Position numbers and translations under genes: made by a program
Origin: Enteractinococcus coprophilus
GTDB taxonomy: Bacteria; Actinomycetota; Actinomycetes; Actinomycetales; Micrococcaceae
Length of the DNA stretch: 64,000 nt
Reading direction: 5' to 3'
Assembly (NCBI RefSeq): GCF_006716305.1
Contig: NZ_VFOU01000004.1
Coordinates: forward strand, 248,001-312,000
Shown here: positions 47,724-57,541 of the stretch, one piece after another
Layout: each line of letters opens with the position of its first letter
Position numbering within the stretch: position 1 is the first letter of the stretch
Notes under the pieces: generated by a model
The model's database searches: none
The model's input: the letters and a program-made list of their open reading frames with translations, nothing else
Told to the model about the DNA's origin: nothing

Positions 47724-48499
47724 TGCCAAATCCAAAAACTTCTACCATCCCATTAGTGACTGATGACGAGACGAACGTGATCCGCATTGAGAATCTGCGG
47801 AAATCGTTCGGCGACCACGAGGTACTCAAAGGGGTCAACGCCAACGTCAAAACGGGCGAAGTCGTCTGTATCATCGGCCCCTCGGGATCTGGAAAATCCA
47901 CGTTGCTACGCTGCATCAATGGCCTCGAAACAATTACTTCGGGCGATATCTGGCTGGGTGGGTTCAGCCTGGCAGATAACAATGTCGATCTGAATGAGGT
48001 GCGCAAGCATGTGGGGATGGTGTTTCAGCATTTCAACTTATTCCCCAATATGACGGTGTTGGAAAACATCACACTGGCGCCCACTCAGGTGAAAAAATAT
48101 TCCCAGGACCGGGCGCAGCAAGAGGCCCGGGAACTATTGCATCGCGTGGGGCTAGAAGATAAAGCCGATGCCCGGCCGGACTCACTGTCCGGAGGGCAGA
48201 AGCAACGTGTTGCCATCGCCAGAGCCCTGGCGATGAAACCAGAAATCATGCTCTTTGATGAGGCGACCTCTGCCTTGGACCCCGAAATGGTAGGTGAAGT
48301 TCTTGGTGTCATCCGTAGCCTCGCCGAAGAAGGTATGACGATGGTGTTAGTGACCCACGAAATGGGCTTCGCCCGTGAGGTCGCCGACCGGGTGGCTTTC
48401 ATTGATTCCGGCGTGATCCAAGAACACGGTTCGCCGGAACAAATTTTTGGCAACCCCACCTCGGATCGGCTCAAAGATTTCCTGTCGAAAGTCCTCTAA
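47723..48499 (+). CDS. Polar amino-acid ABC importer, ATP-binding subunit (GlnQ type)
   Basis: A 258-residue ATPase with Walker [20 protein letters not shown]-loop [24 protein letters not shown], signature [17 protein letters not shown], Walker [16 protein letters not shown] and switch His in VLVTHEMGF. The residues after the signature and the [10 protein letters not shown] motif are typical of the polar amino-acid subfamily. About 18 residues precede the core. It is translationally coupled to the fused binding protein-permease and powers it. Confidence 0.94.
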   Translation: MPNPKTSTIPLVTDDETNVIRIENLRKSFGDHEVLKGVNANVKTGEVVCIIGPSGSGKSTLLRCINGLETITSGDIWLGGFSLADNNVDLNEVRKHVGMVFQHFNLFPNMTVLENITLAPTQVKKYSQDRAQQEARELLHRVGLEDKADARPDSLSGGQKQRVAIARALAMKPEIMLFDEATSALDPEMVGEVLGVIRSLAEEGMTMVLVTHEMGFAREVADRVAFIDSGVIQEHGSPEQIFGNPTSDRLKDFLSKVL

Positions 48500-48520
48500 C
48501 CCAGTCCAATCACGAGCCTC

Positions 48521-48554
48521 GCGGGGTATAGACCGGTTTCGGTCTGCACCCCGC
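48521..48554. terminator. Hairpin between convergent genes
   Basis: A 14-position stem with one mismatch and one G-T pair (48521-48534 with 48541-48554), loop of 6. It sits between the importer ATPase and the lactone oxidase ends, so it could end both transcripts. Confidence 0.7.
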
Positions 48555-48561
48555 ACTGTAT

Positions 48562-49869
48562 TTAAGGGCCCAGTACGCGGGTCACATAGGGGTTGGCGAA
48601 AACGCGCTCCGGGTCTAACTGCTCACGGATGTCTGACATCTTCGCCCACATCGGATACAGCCCCGGGAAGTCGTCGGCGGCTAGGGTGTGGAGTTTGCCC
48701 CAGTGTGGACGCCCGTCTGCAGCACGTAGGATTGGCTCAATCTGGCCGAAGTAGTCGCCAAAGTCTTGCCGAAAGTATTGGTGGGCAGCGATGTAACCCG
48801 TGGCACGACCATGATTCGTGGCCAACCACGCAGTATCTGCTGCAGCAGATCGAATCTCCAACGGGAATGCGCTACCGAGGTTCTTACGCCAAAATAGCGC
48901 GCGCAGCTCACGTACTACTTCCGGGATGGCATCCAAGGGCAGCGCATATTCCATCTCGTTGAATCGTACTCGACGAGATGATGCAAAAGCGGACGACCAG
49001 TGGGCCGTGATGTCGGATCTGCCCCATGCTCGGGTGGCGTACCGGTTGAGTGCTGGCAGCCAGCGGCTAGAACGGCGACCGAGTTGACTGATCACTGCCA
49101 GGCCGCCGTTGGACACGAGCTCCTGGTTGACCCATTGTTGTGCTCTGCGCAGTGGTGATGGGGTGTGGCGCTGGATTGACTGGCGCCGCGAGCTTTTGGT
49201 TTGGACATTATGATCGTGTCCGAACCAAAAGAACTCAAAGTGATCATGCTGGTCGTTGAGTGCCTCCCAGTTTGTTAGCACCCCCTCGAGAGATGTCGGC
49301 GCTTCGACGGTTCGTAGATCGTATTCCGGCACCAGTTGCAGTGTCACGCTGGTCAAGATGCCAAGGGCTCCCATGCTGACGCGGAGCGCATCAAGGAGCT
49401 CGGGCTCGTGCTCCTGGGAGACGCTCAGGCTGTGCCCCGTGCCAGTGATGACTTCCAAGCCCACAACCTGAGATGCTAAACCACCGTATGCGGCCCCCGT
49501 CCCATGGGTCCCGGTGGAGATGGCACCGGCGATCGACTGTTGGTTGATATCCCCAAGATTCTGCATTGCCCAGCCACTACCGTCTACAAACTGGGGTATT
49601 TGCCACAGTCGGGTGCCTGAGCGCAGGGTAATTCGTCCGGTTTGTTGGTCGAAGGCCACCGTCCCGGTGTAGTTGTCTAGATTCACTTGGATATCCTCAG
49701 CGACCGCGACGCCGGTAAAGGAGTGCCCAGAGCCCACCGCTTTGAGGCGTCGTCCCTGGGTTAACGCCTGGTGGACCGTCGTTTCCAGCGCCGCAGTGGT
49801 CCAGGGAGTCGCTACCTCAGTGGGTGTAGCAGTGACCGTCTTCGACCAATTCGACCAGGAGTGCGCCAT
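48562..49869 (-). CDS. FAD-linked sugar-lactone oxidase (D-arabinono-1,4-lactone oxidase family)
   Basis: 435 residues of the VAO/ALO family. The FAD-binding motif VGSGHSFTG has His49, the usual site of covalent FAD attachment. GWAMQNLGDINQQSIAGAISTGTHGTG is the second FAD loop. The C-terminal ALO domain has HWGKLHTL and DPERVFANPYVTRVLG. Relatives oxidise aldonolactones or polyols with oxygen; the substrate here is not determined. It is the last of the minus-strand catabolic run and follows the PLP deaminase/aldolase gene by 15 bases. I know that pairing from other actinobacteria. Confidence 0.88.
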   Translation of the reverse strand: MAHSWSNWSKTVTATPTEVATPWTTAALETTVHQALTQGRRLKAVGSGHSFTGVAVAEDIQVNLDNYTGTVAFDQQTGRITLRSGTRLWQIPQFVDGSGWAMQNLGDINQQSIAGAISTGTHGTGAAYGGLASQVVGLEVITGTGHSLSVSQEHEPELLDALRVSMGALGILTSVTLQLVPEYDLRTVEAPTSLEGVLTNWEALNDQHDHFEFFWFGHDHNVQTKSSRRQSIQRHTPSPLRRAQQWVNQELVSNGGLAVISQLGRRSSRWLPALNRYATRAWGRSDITAHWSSAFASSRRVRFNEMEYALPLDAIPEVVRELRALFWRKNLGSAFPLEIRSAAADTAWLATNHGRATGYIAAHQYFRQDFGDYFGQIEPILRAADGRPHWGKLHTLAADDFPGLYPMWAKMSDIREQLDPERVFANPYVTRVLGP

Positions 49870-49884
49870 AACAATGTGCCTGCC

Positions 49885-51105
49885 TTAGAGAAATGCGTAA
49901 CCATCACCGCGGTACGTGGACACGCGGGCGGTGATGGATTGCTGCGTGAGAATGTAGAAATGATTGACGTGTTCGGCCAGTTCCCCGGCTTTGGTGTGCC
50001 GAAACCAGACCCGCTGTCCGATATGAAGTCTCCCCTTGTGAGATGTCAACGGGGTTTGAACTTCACCGGCGCCCTCGGTGCTGGTATAGCGCAGTCCTGG
50101 CGGATAGGTCGGTTGCGGGAGCCGGTCGGCACCGGGTGGCCCTGACGCAATCCACCCGCCACCATGCACGGTGATCATCCGGGCTCGTGGTGCACGTACG
50201 GCGTCCAGCCCAAAGAAAGCGGCCGGATGGGGTGTGAACCTTGCATAATGATCGAAGAGGTACGGACCGTAGAGCCCAGAACCGGCGGCAAGTTCAGTGA
50301 CGGACTCATCGGATGTCGTGAATTCAAGCGACCCTGTGCCACCGCCGTTGACGAATTCCAGTTCCGGTACCCCGCGCTCAGTTAGTACCGCCTGCACTGC
50401 AGCAACCATGCTCGGTCTGCGAGCGCTCAGTTCAGCCATCGCGATGCGTTTGAGCGCTCTGATGGCAGGGTTGGCATCCGTGAGCCCGGCAATGTGGGCT
50501 TCGTAGCCCATCACCCCCACGAGCTGAAACTGCGGGGAGGCGGTGATATATTCGGCGGCCGCGCGGGCTTGGGAGGCTCGATGGATCGGTGATCGACGAG
50601 CGCCGATGTGGAAGGGGCCAAACTTCAATGAGGTATCCAGATCCAGACAGATTCGTACCGGCGCCACGGGTGTGCCCACGTCCTGGATGGCTCGCAGTTG
50701 ATCGGGGTGATCAATCATCAGAGTAATGGTCGATAACAGTTCGGCCGAACGTAGCAAGTTGCCCAGCGCATTGGATGCGACGGTTGGATATCCTACGACG
50801 ACGTCGTCGGTGACCCCCATGTGCACCAACATGATGGCTTCATCCAAACTCAACGCCAAGACCCCCGCGAACCCCTCAAGAGCCAGCAAAGCTTTGAGAA
50901 CTTCTACCGAGCGGATCGACTTCGACGAGATGCGCACTGGTTTACCCCGGGCGCGAGCAAGGAGATCATGCGCATTGGCTGATAGGGCGTGCAGGTCTAG
51001 TACGGCCATTGGGGCGTCCAGGTTGTGACAGGCTGCATCCAGCCGAAGATGCTGCTGGCCGGGTAGGGGTTGACCAGGTGGTAGGAGTCGAAAACTTGTA
51101 TCCAT
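49885..51105 (-). CDS. PLP-dependent amino acid deaminase/aldolase (alanine racemase-fold, type III)
   Basis: 406 residues with an alanine-racemase N-terminal barrel. The PLP-lysine is in VRISSKSIRS (the position of the VxxK motif of D-threonine aldolase and D-serine dehydratase). CLDLDTSLKFGPFHIGARRSP, LVGVMGYEAHIAGL, and FVNGGGTGSLEFT (phosphate loop) also fit that group, as does the C-terminal metal-site-like HGGGWIASGPPG...HTKAGELAEHVNHF. It probably cleaves or deaminates a beta-hydroxy-D-amino acid. It sits between the aldehyde dehydrogenase and lactone oxidase genes, 8 bases after the former. Confidence 0.82.
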   Translation of the reverse strand: MDTSFRLLPPGQPLPGQQHLRLDAACHNLDAPMAVLDLHALSANAHDLLARARGKPVRISSKSIRSVEVLKALLALEGFAGVLALSLDEAIMLVHMGVTDDVVVGYPTVASNALGNLLRSAELLSTITLMIDHPDQLRAIQDVGTPVAPVRICLDLDTSLKFGPFHIGARRSPIHRASQARAAAEYITASPQFQLVGVMGYEAHIAGLTDANPAIRALKRIAMAELSARRPSMVAAVQAVLTERGVPELEFVNGGGTGSLEFTTSDESVTELAAGSGLYGPYLFDHYARFTPHPAAFFGLDAVRAPRARMITVHGGGWIASGPPGADRLPQPTYPPGLRYTSTEGAGEVQTPLTSHKGRLHIGQRVWFRHTKAGELAEHVNHFYILTQQSITARVSTYRGDGYAFL

Positions 51106-51113
51106 GGTCGTGG

Positions 51114-52556
51114 TTATTTCGGTCCCAGGGTGCGGTAGTGCTGGGCCGTTTGCCTATCGGCGACTGGGTTTTTTCCGGCTGACAGGAAACGGCGAACCAG
51201 GCCATTGGCCCAGCCGGGTATTGGTTGCGTCATGAGTTTGATGGTGTCGAATCGGGTGGGTTTATCTAACACCGCGCGTTGGTGGGTGAAGGTTTCTAGG
51301 GACCAGCGGCCATGGTACTGGCCGCGACCTGATGCGCCCACTCCGCCAAAGGGTAGATGTGGGTTGGCGACGTGCATGACCGGAATGTTGATACCGATCG
51401 CCCCAGCCACCACCTGATCGCAAAAGGAGTCTTTGATGGCCTTGGATTCGGTGAACACATAAGCCGCCAGTGGGTGGGCTCGTTGATTGATGCGATGCAC
51501 TGCTTCGTCGATTCCGGTGACCTTCATGATGGGCAGGACCGGGCCGAAGAGCTCGCGCGACATCAAGGCGTCGTCTTCGGTGGTGTCGGTAATGATCGTC
51601 GGCTCAATGAAACGTTGTACCGGGTTGCTGGTTCCGCCGTACACCACGTTGCCTTGTGTGTTGTCTAGCAGTTCGACAAGCCGGCTAGTGTGGTCTGGGG
51701 TGATCATCCGTGGATAATTCGGGTTGGTCTGCGGTTGTGTGCCAAACTGTCGCTGGACCTCGGCAAGGACCGCAGTCTGGAACTGGTCCGCGACGGCTTC
51801 GTGAACATAGACGTGATTTGGTGCTACACAGGTCTGCCCGGCATTGAAGAACTTGCCCCATACCAGGCGGGTTGCAGCAGCCTTGAGATTGACGTCGTCA
51901 TGGACATAGACCGGGGATTGGCCGCCAAGCTCCAGCGTGTAATCGATATGGCGTTCGGCACAGACTTGGGCAATAATCGACCCGACCCGGGCCGATCCGG
52001 TGAAAAACACGTAACCCGGATCGGTCGTGAGCATTTCATGGACGATATCTGGACCGCCGGTGACCACACGAACAGCATGTGGGTCAAGGTATTGCGGAAT
52101 CAGTTCGGCCAGGGCAGCTTCGACCGCGGTGGCGACCTCGGAGGGCTTCAATACCACCGCGTTCCCCGCCGCGACGGCTCCGGCCAGCGGCGACAAACTC
52201 AGCAATAGCGGATAGTTCCACGGCGAAATCACCAACACGACGCCACGTGGTTCGTGTTGGATCGAAGACGTCGCCGGCCAGAGTGCGATCGGGGTGCGGA
52301 CGCGTCGCGGTTTGGCCCAAGAGATCACGTGTTTACGTAGCGCTTTAATCTCGTGAAGCACCTGGCCGATCTCGGATACCCACGCTTCGAAACTGTTCTT
52401 GCCAAGGTCGGCTCGCAGCGCTGCCTCGATAGTCTCGGCGTGGTCCTCCAGGAGTTGTTGTAACGCGGCCAATTGGCCCAATCGCCAAGCAACGCTTCGG
52501 GTTCGTCCTGTCCGGTACACGTGTTGAACGTCGGCAAGGGTCTGTGCAGCGGTCAT
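51114..52556 (-). CDS. NAD(P)-dependent aldehyde dehydrogenase
   Basis: 480 residues, class 3-like. Catalytic Cys243 lies in FFNAGQTCVAPNHVYV and general-base Glu209 in TLELGGQSPVYV. SPWNYPLLLSLSPLAGAVAAGNAVVLKPSE is the cofactor domain, and EPTIITDTTEDDALMSRELFGPVLPI the late motif. It oxidises an aldehyde to an acid. ATG 52556 has GAAAGG six bases upstream; a TTG at 52562 is less likely. It precedes the deaminase/aldolase, whose aldehyde product could be its substrate (inference). Confidence 0.92.
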   Translation of the reverse strand: MTAAQTLADVQHVYRTGRTRSVAWRLGQLAALQQLLEDHAETIEAALRADLGKNSFEAWVSEIGQVLHEIKALRKHVISWAKPRRVRTPIALWPATSSIQHEPRGVVLVISPWNYPLLLSLSPLAGAVAAGNAVVLKPSEVATAVEAALAELIPQYLDPHAVRVVTGGPDIVHEMLTTDPGYVFFTGSARVGSIIAQVCAERHIDYTLELGGQSPVYVHDDVNLKAAATRLVWGKFFNAGQTCVAPNHVYVHEAVADQFQTAVLAEVQRQFGTQPQTNPNYPRMITPDHTSRLVELLDNTQGNVVYGGTSNPVQRFIEPTIITDTTEDDALMSRELFGPVLPIMKVTGIDEAVHRINQRAHPLAAYVFTESKAIKDSFCDQVVAGAIGINIPVMHVANPHLPFGGVGASGRGQYHGRWSLETFTHQRAVLDKPTRFDTIKLMTQPIPGWANGLVRRFLSAGKNPVADRQTAQHYRTLGPK

Positions 52557-52658
52557 GTCCAACCTTTCTGGTCGTTTCCCAGCGTACTGTTACTAGCTGG
52601 TAACGAGCAACGACCGGGCGGGGAATGCCACAAGCCCTGGTACCGTCGGCCGTTGGTT

Positions 52659-52673
52659 CCCAGCAACGCTGGG
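52659..52673. terminator. Weak hairpin between hyuB and the aldehyde dehydrogenase gene
   Basis: CCCAGC-AAC-GCTGGG, six base pairs and no T-run. Possibly only an attenuating structure. Confidence 0.25.
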
Positions 52674-52754
52674 TGGGGTGCGCGTAACTCACGCCTTGGG
52701 CCAAAGGTGTCTCCAGGCGCACATATTCTTCGGTACCCCACGAAGATCTCCTGG

Positions 52755-54374
52755 CTAGTCTTCGGCGTGCTCGCGGAAAGAGCTCAGGTCATCCCAGGTC
52801 CCATACCCACCACCACCGGCGGTTTGAATGGTGATCCCTTCACCGGCTTGGACTTCGAAGCGTGTCATGGATTCACGAGCTTCATCACCGTCAGCGCCGT
52901 GGCGAATGACGTGACCTGGTGTGCCATCAGCGCCTCCGGCTAGACCCCATGGTGCGGTGGTCACTCGAGAGGTTCCGGCCACCACTTGGGCTTTGCCCCG
53001 AGTGAGTGTCAAATGTCGGATCAGCCCGTCGCCGCCTGCAAACTTTCCGCTACCACCGGTGCCATCAGCGATCTGGTAAGCCTCAACTCGCAGCGGGTAT
53101 TCGCGTTCAATAACTTCACATGGGGTGTTGCGCGTGTTGGTCATGTGCGTGTGCAAGGCCGAGGCGCCGTCTTGGTCTGGCATCGCCCCTTGACCGCCTC
53201 CGTAGGTTTCGACGTAGGAAAAATACTGCCCGGTGGTTTCGTCGAAGCCGCCAATGGTCATGATCGACATGGACCCTGATGAGGCGGCTGGGACGTGTGC
53301 GGGAGCGAACTGGTGAAACGCTCCTAACAGGGCATCCACGATACGTTGCGATGTTTGGATATTGCCATTGGCCACCGGTGCGGGAAACACGGCGGCCACG
53401 AGGGAGCCCTCGCGAGTTTGCACGGTGATGGGTTCCATCAATCCTGCATTCGACGGCAGAGTTGGATCGGTAAGCAGCTTAATGACGTAGGCAACGCAGC
53501 CTTCTGTCACCGCCCACGAACAGTTCACCGACCCGGCGACCTGGTCATCAGTTTGGGTAAAATCCACCGTCAGCTTTTCACCGGCGACCTCCACGGTCAC
53601 CGTAATTGAAATGGGGTGCTCGCGGTTGCCATCGTGTTCGAGAATATCGGTAAAAGTGCCTTTGCCATCCGGTAGTTGGGCAATCGCGGCTCTAGTCCGG
53701 CGAGCGGCATAGTCGACCAGCGCCCGGGTGGACAAGTCAAACCGGGCGCTACCCCATTCTGCTAAGAGTTCGTGGATGCGGCGCTGCCCCAAACGGTTGG
53801 CAGCGACTTGGGCCATGATGTCGCCGCGGGTTTTGTCCTGGGTGCGAATGTTCGTCAGCAGTACCGCCAACAGTTCCCGGCGCAACTGTCCTTGGGCGAA
53901 AAGTTTGACCGGTGGAATGCGGACGCCTTCTTGGTAGATCTCGGTGGCGTGGGTGGCCATTGACCCCGGGGTCATGCCGCCGACGTCCACGTGGTGGGCC
54001 AGATTTGCCACCACTGCGATCAGTTCCTTGTGCCAGAAGACCGGCGTGATGACGCACATGTCTGGAAGGTGAGAGCCACCCAGATAGGGGTTGTTCGTGA
54101 TCAGGACATCGCCGTCGACAAGATTTTCAGTGCCGTAGGCGGCCAGGGCGTTTTTGATCATGGTTGGCATGAGTCCCAGATGCAATGGGATGTGTTCTGC
54201 CTGTGAGATGAGCATCCCGTCCGGTCCGTAGATCCCGGCCGAGCAGTCGCGGCGATCTTTAATGTTCGGCGAGTAGCTGGTTTGGATCAGGGCGGTGCCG
54301 ACTTCTTCGGCGATCGATTCTAAACGGTTGCGAGCGATCTCTAGTTCTATCGCGTTCAACGGCGTCTGATTCAT
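52755..54374 (-). CDS. Hydantoinase B / oxoprolinase beta-type subunit
   Basis: 539 residues of the HyuB family: FVEIARNRLESIAEEVGTALI-type N-terminus (IELEIARNRLESIAEEVGTAL), SPNIKDRRDCSAGIYGPDG, LITNNPYLGGSHLPDMCVI, LAHHVDVGGMTPGSM and TVDFTQTDDQVAGSVNCSW, ending with AGGGGYG-like TAGGGGYG. With HyuA it forms an ATP-dependent enzyme opening hydantoin, oxoproline or similar lactam rings. Its start overlaps the hyuA stop by four bases. The substrate is unknown. Confidence 0.9.
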   Translation of the reverse strand: MNQTPLNAIELEIARNRLESIAEEVGTALIQTSYSPNIKDRRDCSAGIYGPDGMLISQAEHIPLHLGLMPTMIKNALAAYGTENLVDGDVLITNNPYLGGSHLPDMCVITPVFWHKELIAVVANLAHHVDVGGMTPGSMATHATEIYQEGVRIPPVKLFAQGQLRRELLAVLLTNIRTQDKTRGDIMAQVAANRLGQRRIHELLAEWGSARFDLSTRALVDYAARRTRAAIAQLPDGKGTFTDILEHDGNREHPISITVTVEVAGEKLTVDFTQTDDQVAGSVNCSWAVTEGCVAYVIKLLTDPTLPSNAGLMEPITVQTREGSLVAAVFPAPVANGNIQTSQRIVDALLGAFHQFAPAHVPAASSGSMSIMTIGGFDETTGQYFSYVETYGGGQGAMPDQDGASALHTHMTNTRNTPCEVIEREYPLRVEAYQIADGTGGSGKFAGGDGLIRHLTLTRGKAQVVAGTSRVTTAPWGLAGGADGTPGHVIRHGADGDEARESMTRFEVQAGEGITIQTAGGGGYGTWDDLSSFREHAED

Positions 54375-56407
54375 GATTGCTCCTGGTCTGCTGCCAAACG
54401 AATATGCAGAAAATCGTAGGTGTCATTCTGCGCGAGCTGATCGGGACGAATATACGTGGTCGAGTCGAATTGTTCGATGATTGCAGGGCCTTCCACTACG
54501 GTGCCATCTCCGAAGGTGGTGCGATCATAGACCTGCACTTCGCGCCAAGCGCCATCAATGTATACGTCGCGGTGGTCTGTGGGTGTGACCTCCGGGCTGA
54601 GGGAGGCGACAGATTCTAGGGCGCCGTGTTCCACAGGTTGGGTCACCACGAGGCGGGCCACAACGACTTCCATGACCGCATCGGGATCAGCAAACCCATA
54701 GTTTTCCTCGTGGGCGCGATCAAAGATCTGACGCTGAGTGTCCCAGTCGGCATCCCAAGCGACCGTGAGTTCATAGGACTGGCCGATGTAGCGAGCATCG
54801 ACCAGGAACTCGTAGTGGGTTTCGGCCTCCGGATGATCCAAATCGGCACGAGCCTGGGCTTGCATCTCGTGGTAAGTGACTTCCAAAGCGGCCAATGCGT
54901 CTGGAGCGTTGACGTTCACACTGGTCGCATAATCGTAGCGGATCGGTGCATCGAGCATACCCACGGCTGAGGCGATCCCAGGCCGTGGTGGAATAATCAC
55001 CGAGCGCATGTTGAGCTCCCGAGCGAGATCGGCACCGTGCAATGGACCGGCACCACCAAATGCCATGAGCTCACAGGCCCGAAGGTCCACTCCGCGTTCG
55101 ACCGAGACTTTGCGAATGCCTCGAGCCATGGTTGCGGTAACGACTTTCAGGATGCCCTCTGCGGTGTCTTCGGCCGACAGGCCAAGCTGTTTGCCCCAGT
55201 CGGTCATCGCCGCCCGTGCGGCCGGAACATCTAACGTGAATTCGCCACCGAGGAGTTCGTCGCCAAGCCGACCTAGCACGGCGTGGGCATCTGTCACGGT
55301 GAGGTGCTCGCCGCCGCGCTGATAACTTATGGGTCCAGGATCAGCACCGGCGGAATGCGGTCCCACCCGTAATCCACCACCGGAATCTAACCAGGCAATC
55401 GAACCGCCGCCGGCACCGATCGTGTGGACATCCACCGACGGCAGCTTCATAGGCAGCCCGGCGATCTCAGAGGACAGTGTCTCATCTGGGATCCCATCGC
55501 GGATCAGGGCGATATCGGTTGAGGTGCCACCAATATCAAAGGAGACGACTCGTTTCAGGTTTAAATGTTTCGCCCAGTTCGCGGCACCGACCACTCCCCC
55601 GGCCAGTCCCGATAGCACGGTGCGTGCGGGGTGTTCAGCTGCATCGCTCGGGCTGAGCAGTCCGCCCGAGGATTGCATGATGCGCCAGCCGGTTTGCACG
55701 CCAGACTCGGTCAGGCCGTGTTCCAGTTGGTGCAGATAATTCGATATTCGCGGCGACACGTAGGCATTAATAGCCGCAGTCGAGGTGCGCTCATATTCGC
55801 GCATTTCGGCAGACACATCGGTCGCTGCCACGACTTGTTGCGCGACCCCAGCTGCCTGAATAATCGTAGCTGCTCGGTGTTCGTGTTCGGGATTCACATA
55901 GGCATTGAGAAACGAGACGACGATGACATCGAGCTTGAATGTTCGCAGCTGTTCGATGGTGGTACGCAGCGCCGTCTCATCGAGGTCCACGATCACCTGT
56001 CCGGTGGCGTCCATACGTTGGTGCGCTTCAACGATGAATTTTCGGTCAATCAGGGGCTCTGGTCGTCGTTGGTGTTGATCGTAGATGGATGGGCGGGCTT
56101 GTTGCGCGATTGCCAGTACGTCGCGAAACCCTTTCGTCGTGACCATCCCGACGCGTGCGCCGTCGCGGGTAATGACCGTGTTGGTGGCTACGGTACTGCC
56201 GTGTACGAAACGGGTGAGGTCTTCCGGTGCGCCGCCGACACGGTCCAGGGCGCCTTTCAGTCCGGCGATGACCGCCTGTTCCGGTGCCTTTGGAGTGGAG
56301 GGCAGCTTCCAGACGTTCATGGTGCCATCGGCTGCGCGCACTGCCACATCGGTGAAGGTGCCGCCGGTGTCGATAGCCATGTGTAAGGATTGTTCGGTTT
56401 GACTCAT
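54371..56407 (-). CDS. Hydantoinase A / oxoprolinase alpha-type subunit
   Basis: 678 residues of the HyuA family with an actin-like ATPase fold. AIDTGGTFTDVAVRAADG is the N-terminal phosphate loop, FVHGSTVATNTVITRDGARVGMVTTKGFRDVL follows, and VSFDIGGTSTDIALI is the second phosphate loop. HTIGAGGGSIAWLD and MAFGGAGPLHGADLA are later family motifs. It pairs with HyuB just downstream. Hydantoinases, aldehyde dehydrogenase and the PLP lyase on the same strand suggest use of a nitrogen heterocycle or its amino-acid product. This is inference. Confidence 0.9.
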   Translation of the reverse strand: MSQTEQSLHMAIDTGGTFTDVAVRAADGTMNVWKLPSTPKAPEQAVIAGLKGALDRVGGAPEDLTRFVHGSTVATNTVITRDGARVGMVTTKGFRDVLAIAQQARPSIYDQHQRRPEPLIDRKFIVEAHQRMDATGQVIVDLDETALRTTIEQLRTFKLDVIVVSFLNAYVNPEHEHRAATIIQAAGVAQQVVAATDVSAEMREYERTSTAAINAYVSPRISNYLHQLEHGLTESGVQTGWRIMQSSGGLLSPSDAAEHPARTVLSGLAGGVVGAANWAKHLNLKRVVSFDIGGTSTDIALIRDGIPDETLSSEIAGLPMKLPSVDVHTIGAGGGSIAWLDSGGGLRVGPHSAGADPGPISYQRGGEHLTVTDAHAVLGRLGDELLGGEFTLDVPAARAAMTDWGKQLGLSAEDTAEGILKVVTATMARGIRKVSVERGVDLRACELMAFGGAGPLHGADLARELNMRSVIIPPRPGIASAVGMLDAPIRYDYATSVNVNAPDALAALEVTYHEMQAQARADLDHPEAETHYEFLVDARYIGQSYELTVAWDADWDTQRQIFDRAHEENYGFADPDAVMEVVVARLVVTQPVEHGALESVASLSPEVTPTDHRDVYIDGAWREVQVYDRTTFGDGTVVEGPAIIEQFDSTTYIRPDQLAQNDTYDFLHIRLAADQEQS

Positions 56408-56526
56408 GGGTGCTACATCTCATCTGTGCCGATCGGATCGTTCACAGTCGATCGTAGCCGTTTTGATGAGACCTGTGACACGGTTCCCCTGCGCGTGGTC
56501 AGGAGGCTGGCGGAGGGTGGTTAAAA

Positions 56527-56562
56527 CAAAACATCCGCCAACATATGTTGGCGGATGTTTTG
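56527..56562 (-). terminator. 36-bp perfect palindrome ending the rplM-rpsI unit
   Basis: Two 18-base arms without a loop (56527-56544 and 56545-56562). On the minus strand the structure runs into TTTTGTTTT, so it is a strong intrinsic terminator for rpsI. Confidence 0.9.
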
Positions 56563-56577
56563 AACAGTTCGGGCGAA

Positions 56578-57075
56578 TTAACGCTTCGAGTACTGTGGAG
56601 CTTTACGGGCCTTCTTGAGACCGGCCTTCTTGCGCTCAACTGCACGAGCGTCACGAGTCAGGAAACCAGCTTTCTTCAGCGGGCCACGGTTGTTCTCGCG
56701 GTCGATTTCGTTGAGTGCACGTGCAACGCCCAGGCGGACAGCACCGGCTTGACCGGATGGGCCACCACCGTGAACGAGAGCGACGACGTCGTATGCGCCG
56801 TTGAGCTCGAGTAGACGGAATGGGTCGTTGACTTCCTGCTGGTGCAGTTTGTTCGGGAAGTACGCTTCAAGGTCGCGACCATTGATTTTCCATGTTCCGG
56901 TGCCTGGTACCAGGCGAACACGGGCAATGGCGCGCTTGCGACGACCAACGGCCTGACCGGATTGGGTCAGTGCTGGGCGTTCGGTAGCTTCTTCTGTAGC
57001 AACTTGGGTGTCAGATTCCGAGGTGTAGCTGGTCAGCTCCTGGTCCTCAGCGATCTCATTGACGTTTTCAGTCAT
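56578..57075 (-). CDS. rpsI: 30S ribosomal protein S9
   Basis: 165 residues. The first 40 are an acidic, Thr/Glu-rich extension seen in actinobacterial S9. The core follows: [50 protein letters not shown] and the C-terminal [17 protein letters not shown] that reaches the P-site tRNA. It follows rplM by 22 bases. Confidence 0.97.
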   Translation of the reverse strand: MTENVNEIAEDQELTSYTSESDTQVATEEATERPALTQSGQAVGRRKRAIARVRLVPGTGTWKINGRDLEAYFPNKLHQQEVNDPFRLLELNGAYDVVALVHGGGPSGQAGAVRLGVARALNEIDRENNRGPLKKAGFLTRDARAVERKKAGLKKARKAPQYSKR

Positions 57076-57097
57076 GGGTTCTCCTTGAACTCAGGGC

Positions 57098-57541
57098 CTA
57101 CTGGGCGACCTGGTCGATGATGAATTCTTTTGGCTGCTGGGACGCGTGCGGGTGATCGGAACCTTCGTAGACCTTCAGTTTTTTAATAACCTGGTCGGAC
57201 AGACGGTTCGATGGCAGCATGCCCTTGATGGCTTTTTCAACCGCGCGAACTGGGTTTTTCTCCAGCAGTTCAGCGTAAGTGGTTGAGGTCAGGCCACCTG
57301 GGTAACCGGAGTGACGGTAAGCCTTTTTCTTTTCCAGCTTGGCACCGGTCAACGCTACTTTCTCTGCGTTGAGGATGATGACGTAATCACCCATGTCCAT
57401 GTGCGGTGCAAAAGTGGGCTTGTGCTTGCCGCGCAGCAGCGTTGCCACCTGGCTGGCAAGACGTCCCAGCACCACATCGGTGGCGTCAATGACGTGCCAT
57501 TGACGATCGACGTCGTCTGGCGTTGGTGTAAACGTACGCAC
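57098..57541 (-). CDS. rplM: 50S ribosomal protein L13
   Basis: 147 residues, a normal length. Start GTG 57541, [57 protein letters not shown], and [30 protein letters not shown]. It leads the rplM-rpsI pair. The promoter should lie in the 361-base gap before the divergent LysR gene. Confidence 0.97.
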   Translation of the reverse strand: MRTFTPTPDDVDRQWHVIDATDVVLGRLASQVATLLRGKHKPTFAPHMDMGDYVIILNAEKVALTGAKLEKKKAYRHSGYPGGLTSTTYAELLEKNPVRAVEKAIKGMLPSNRLSDQVIKKLKVYEGSDHPHASQQPKEFIIDQVAQ

